Shown: in pieces, positions 60,401-64,000 of the stretch | Layout: the number at the start of each line of letters is the position of its first letter | How positions within the stretch are numbered: the stretch's first letter is position 1 | From: Coccinella septempunctata | Lineage: Eukaryota; Arthropoda; Insecta; Coleoptera; Coccinellidae | DNA length: 64,000 bases | Direction: 5' to 3' | Assembly: GCF_907165205.1 (NCBI RefSeq) | Contig: NC_058190.1 | Span: forward strand, 41,652,116-41,716,115 | The notes under the pieces: generated by a model | What the model was told of the DNA's origin: nothing | The model's input: only the letters and a program-made list of their open reading frames with translations | The model's database searches: none | Made by a program: the position numbers and the translations under genes

Positions 60401-63400
60401 GATTCGGCCCTGATGAAAAGATATAGCCATTTTAAGTTTTCATAATATGCTGTGCTTCTCTTGGAAAAAGAAAATTACCTTCAGAATAACTAGCTAAATC
60501 CCCGACAGTACACATCTGTGGATCTTTTAAAAAGAGTTGTATCCGGTCAGAGTACCTACCCATTTTTCGAATTTCATAGATATTTTTTATTTTTGATCAT
60601 CAAATTACTAATATGAAAAATACTTTTATTTTACAAAACTTCCAAATATTCATTAGATAGCGTCCAACTTCAAGGTTATTTTAATTTTTGGTACATAATG
60701 GTCATAATGAGAAAGACTTGAGTGATATCTTGTGTTCGAAAAAGATTCATGAAATAAATGAAAAACTCTATCCCGAAATTTATTTCATTCGATAAAACCG
60801 TTTATGAGATAGATCTAAAAATAACATTTTTTATGGTTTTTCAACAGACTGTATCTTTCAAACCGAGCTGATTCGGAACAAAATGGTAAAGAAAAGAAGT
60901 GTTTCTTTTGACCTCAAGAATCTACTGTTAAAATATTTGTACGAGTCAAAGACTCACCATGTAAAGAGTGAGTTGAAAGTAACACATAATATGTGTTACT
61001 TTTAACTAATTATATCTACCCCATCTATTGTTTTGCTTTAACAGGTCGATTTCTATATTAAATTTCGCAACTTTTCATGAATAATTGCACCCTTCATGCA
61101 CCCTTCTGAAGGGAAGTATTTTTGAAAAAGAGCTTTTTCGTATCAATTACATTTGTTTTTGTAATTGGGATTTTTATTTAAGATGATTAATTCGAAAAGG
61201 CATGTTCCCAAGTTATCGATAACTCATCAAGAACTTAAAAATACATAAGAATTGAAACTCTGTAAGTTTAGCCATTTCATTTTTCATCCCTTTAATAAAA
61301 AAGAGGTTGGCGAAATTTCATGAATAACCAAATCATCCCGATCAACCAGAGGTCCTTATTCATTTGACACAAAAAATTAGGGTTGCCATTCAAAAATTCA
61401 AATTTCTTTCACCTCTTCTAGGGTGCATGGTAAAAGCCTAAAATATAACTGAAAAGTTACGTATTTCAAAATGAAATTTAACCAGCTTGAGCATTTTTTA
61501 TGAAATAGTGAATACCTACCGAAGATAATTTTTTTACTCACTCTGTATTTAGTGTAATCATTTGCTGTAATAAGATAAACAAATATGGGAACTCACCCAG
61601 CCAGAAGATTGAAATTATACATCCAAGACGTACTGGCAGCTTTAAAAACATTACACCATACCAAATGGTGTTCGTCATTCACAAGAAATTCCCATGCGTT
61701 CGGTCTATGTAAACTATCATTACCAATTTTGTCCAAGCCTAGCGCCCTGCACGTTTCGTACAAATGTTTTTGTCGGCTTTTCAATCTTGCTAGAACTGCC
61801 GTTTGATTAATCCTATCTTTTCTCGGTCTCATATAGAAAACCTTGTCTACAATTCCATTCTGAAAATATCAATACATTTATACTACTGGAAAACTTTTAA
61901 ATATACATATTATCAAGAATAAAAAGGCATCACTTTCAAGTTATTAGTAACAACCACTTCCCTATACGAGGAGGAACAATCAAAGGTTCCTGATGATGAC
62001 CAGTCTGCGAAACGTCTTGAACGATTGAAAGGGAAACTTATCGAATACAAAATTCCGTTTTTTTTTTTTCATGTTCATGTTTTTTTCATCGCTTCATTTT
62101 AATGGCTTGAATATAAAATCATTTCATAACTTACTTCTTGTCTTGTGAACGAGTGCTTCAAAGGCCTCAAGTACTGGTCCGTTGTAACCAGAAGCACCAA
62201 TAGTAATGGAATCACGCAGATTGTAGTAAAAAACAGAACACATCTTTTCACAGCTTTCCAAGGACCAGGCCATTTTCTTTTACGTCTCCTGTGGCCCATT
62301 GGTCATGAAGGTCCACTTTTTCACCCCATGGATACTAGCAAGCCTCCCATATCTCACATTTCAAAACCATTAATTGATTCAGACAATTCACTGCATCATT
62401 ATTTATTGTTGTATATTGTTATAATTCGTATTCAAATCATTGCCACGCTTCGAATTTTCACTATAGCTGTTTTCCCGCACTGCAGAGGGAAATTTCACCC
62501 TTATAATGTGGAAAGCGTGGTTAAGTTGGATGGAAAATAATCGATGAAAGAGACGTTGCCGGGTGTTATGTTTTCCCCAACTTGACTGATGCAGCGTTGT
62601 AACATCCTCCCTTCATATCCTGATGAACTTAGTTTTTCATTCACTTACTGAGGAATGAGGAATGCTTTGGAGGAATTATCATCTTTGATTACCACGAATA
62701 AAGAGAAATTTATACATAAATTGTTGTTATCTCTACAATATGAACAGCTAAAAAGCTAGATATATTTTTTCACTGTGGAAAACGACACCGAAAAGTATTA
62801 CTTTTAAATATTGGAATTTCCACTGATACTACCATCCTATTCCTTGGATATATTGGATATTTATTAGAATATTAACTAGCTACTCAATCGATTATTATAA
62901 ATATGAAAGAGAGTTGAATATCGAAATCTAGGAAAGATAAGATCTTCTTCAACTTTTTCAGGTGCTTCAAGAACTTTGAATTTTTATTACATTGGAGTTC
63001 CGAAGATGAACTAACATACGTTTCCTCGATGCATCCCATCAAAGACACAGGTGGAGACATCAATAATCCGCTAATTTACATCGATACACTTGAGAAAAAA
63101 GCTTTTCTGGTTGTTACATTTGATCGACCTAATTTCGTCAAAGATCATTCTATCCAAGTGGATGGTAAGAAAATAGAGTAGCACTTTAGCTACTCTATTA
63201 TTAATTTTTTTCTGCGAAATTTCGAATGCAATTCTAACTCTATCCTACTGATAGAAAGTCAAATACCATTATCTATTTTCCTGTCAAAATCACAATATAA
63301 TTCGGAATTGCTCTACTAATGTTGTTAAAATTCATTTCAATAGAGCACTCGATAAACTACCAATTTTTATTCTTCTAATACAAGGTTTTATTCTTTTCTT

Positions 63401-63957
63401 GTTGCAGGTTTTCTGAGCTACTGGGATGAACATGGCCAAGAATATGTGGACGAAATACAACCAATAATAATAAAAAATACTGATATCTCCAACAAATCTC
63501 TCAGAATATCTCCAACAGGAAATCCTGATATCATAAACTTTCACACTCGTCTAATCTGCAGTTTCAAAGTCGATCTAGTTCTGCAGTTACAGGCAGAAAA
63601 TCAGTTACCACTTGCATTATTTAGTGCATCCTTAACACCTCATGCATCAGTGACGGATGAGCTACAAAGATTCTATACTTTGAACGATGATTCATACGTT
63701 TTTAATGGTACAATTGTTGAAGTTACCTCCTCGGATGGACCCTCTAATATCTCAGAAATATGTGTTTATACAAAGTAAGTAAAATTTCCTCTTCCATCTC
63801 CTTTAGTGATGTTTTGAAAGTTCTCAGCAAGAATATCCAAACTGACAATAAGAATGAATTTATCTTCATTCATAACATTTTAGAAATGTATTTATGTACG
63901 GATCAAGAGATTTATCAGAGGATCAGAATGTTAATTGTAATAATATTAGTATTCTAG
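54432..63957 (+). CDS. Unrecognised protein, five putative exons
   Basis: I do not recognise this protein. Putative exons: 54432-54706, 56431-56547, 62962-63164, 63408-63774 and 63807-63957. The junction phases are 2, 2, 1, 2 and all match; together they give 370 residues ending at TAG 63955-63957. An ATG at 54459 may be the true start, because TTTTATTTCAG just before it looks like an acceptor. The N-terminus (residues about 25-55) is helical and charged, KVRNEIDKVEETIKFLSNSI, likely a coiled coil. The middle has YRVECSTNK, YDRKLPIRYHVSLRIPAFCE and FKNFEFLLHWSSEDELTYVS, a beta-rich pattern. The last two exons are less certain: the intron between them would be only 32 nt. The gene straddles the minus-strand sulfotransferase. 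Confidence 0.6.
54707..56430. other. First intron of the unrecognised + strand gene
   Basis: AT-rich; no further exon recognised. A possible splice-donor-bearing segment at about 56280-56318 (GCCATTTTGTCTGGC|GTAAGT) may be an alternative first exon, but has no supporting frame. Confidence 0.4.
56887..56892 (-). terminator. Candidate poly(A) signal of the sulfotransferase
   Basis: TTTATT on the plus strand (AATAAA on the minus strand), about 175 nt beyond the stop. Another candidate at 57025-57030 is closer. Confidence 0.35.
57066..62299 (-). CDS. Carbohydrate sulfotransferase (Sulfotransfer_2; CHST8-14 type)
   Basis: Golgi type II membrane enzyme that transfers sulfate from PAPS to glycan chains. 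Five exons: 62135-62299, 61597-61859, 59709-59952, 59323-59651 and 57066-57183. All phases match, 372 residues. A basic tail (MGHRRRKRKWPGPWKAVKR) precedes the signal anchor CVLFFTTICVIPLLLVLLV. The 5'-phosphosulfate loop is CNVFKAASTSW (about residues 124-134) and the 3'-phosphate site IVRHPLERLLSAYRDK (about 184-199). The last exon gives the family's typical aromatic ending YRYDFQLFNYS. The substrate (chondroitin, dermatan, N-glycan) cannot be told from sequence alone. It lies within an intron of the + strand gene. Confidence 0.93.
57411..58860. repeat. Tandem repeat, about 490-bp unit, three copies
   Basis: Units begin at 57411, 57901 and 58394 (CTGATCC/GATTGGG(A/G)TTTCC). They contain ATGAGCAAGGGGTTAGACCC, GAGTGCATAGA and GCACTCCAGAGAGCTC. 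The first two are very alike; the third decays after about 58730. The open frames seen in each unit (57655-57930; 58193-58423) are repeat-derived and not genes. It sits in sulfotransferase intron 4. Confidence 0.9.
58861..59322. other. Rest of sulfotransferase intron 4
   Basis: Begins with a piece related to the interior of the hAT-like element (AATTCGTCAAGACCGAACGG). Also has an isolated perfect hairpin at 59075-59113. Confidence 0.5.
59075..59113. repeat. Perfect hairpin, 18-bp arms
   Basis: GTGGCATTATGTACTATA, a 3-nt loop, then the exact complement. Too short for a microRNA precursor. Confidence 0.88.
60334..60962. mobile_element. MITE family 1, copy d
   Basis: Left ACAGAGTCAGTCTTTGACTC and right ...GAGTCAAAGACTCACCATGT, with the same subterminal CGGCCCTGATGAAAAGATAT block. 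629 bp. It lies in sulfotransferase intron 2. Confidence 0.84.
60963..61546. mobile_element. Probable element with AGAGTGAG/CTCACTCT ends
   Basis: Starts right at the end of MITE copy d (AGAGTGAGTTGAAAGTAACA) and ends TTTTTTACTCACTCTGT. The terminal match is short (about 10-12 bp). A local palindrome AGTAACACATAATATGTGTTACT lies at the left edge (written here as arms AGTAACACAT and ATGTGTTACT). Its end type resembles the element at 27246. Confidence 0.45.
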
Positions 63958-64000
63958 AGTGACTTCAAGAATAAGCTTCAAAGAATTTCGTGAACATACT

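Overview
The window is nuclear DNA of an insect, most likely a beetle. It is AT-rich and has spliced genes with GT-AG introns, and it is full of short inverted-repeat DNA transposons. It carries a nervy (CBFA2T/ETO) homologue, cytochrome c oxidase subunit 6C, a carbohydrate sulfotransferase and a large cluster of gustatory receptor (7tm_7) exons. The beetle assignment is inference; no species-diagnostic gene is present.

Layout. Positions 1-12,850 (+) hold the last four recognisable coding exons of nervy, with two mariner copies, one hAT-like element and inverted-repeat elements in its introns. Positions 13,457-15,036 (-) are COX6C, tail-to-tail with nervy. Positions 16,776-54,220 (-) are a gustatory receptor array. 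Positions 57,066-62,299 (-) are a complete five-exon carbohydrate sulfotransferase. An unrecognised + strand gene (54,432 to about 63,957) has exons on both sides of the sulfotransferase, which appears to lie inside one of its introns.

The receptor array is the main result. I find 13 N-terminal units (labelled A, B, C, D, E, F, G, H, J, K, M, N, O) but only three pairs of C-terminal exons. Each pair is a 171-nt exon followed by a 54-nt exon with the TYhhhhhQ-type ending of TM7. Every N-terminal unit ends at a phase-0 donor and every C-terminal pair starts with a phase-0 acceptor. Joining each intact unit to the next downstream pair gives 369-389 residues, the normal size for the family. This suggests three loci built like Drosophila Gr39a or Gr28b, with alternative promoters and N-termini spliced to a shared C-terminus. 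Locus I has units A and B, locus II has C and D, and locus III has E to O (nine units). Units A-E, M, N and O have a separate first exon that ends in phase 1. Units F, G, H, J and K have the same region in one uninterrupted exon. Unit G is broken by frameshifts and unit M by a palindromic insertion.

Mobile DNA includes a Tc1-like element whose DD34E transposase is interrupted by one stop codon, several families ending in ACAGGGTG or similar, long fold-back elements, and a three-copy tandem repeat of about 490 bp in a sulfotransferase intron. All exon boundaries were read by eye from splice signals and reading phase. No alignment or search was run.
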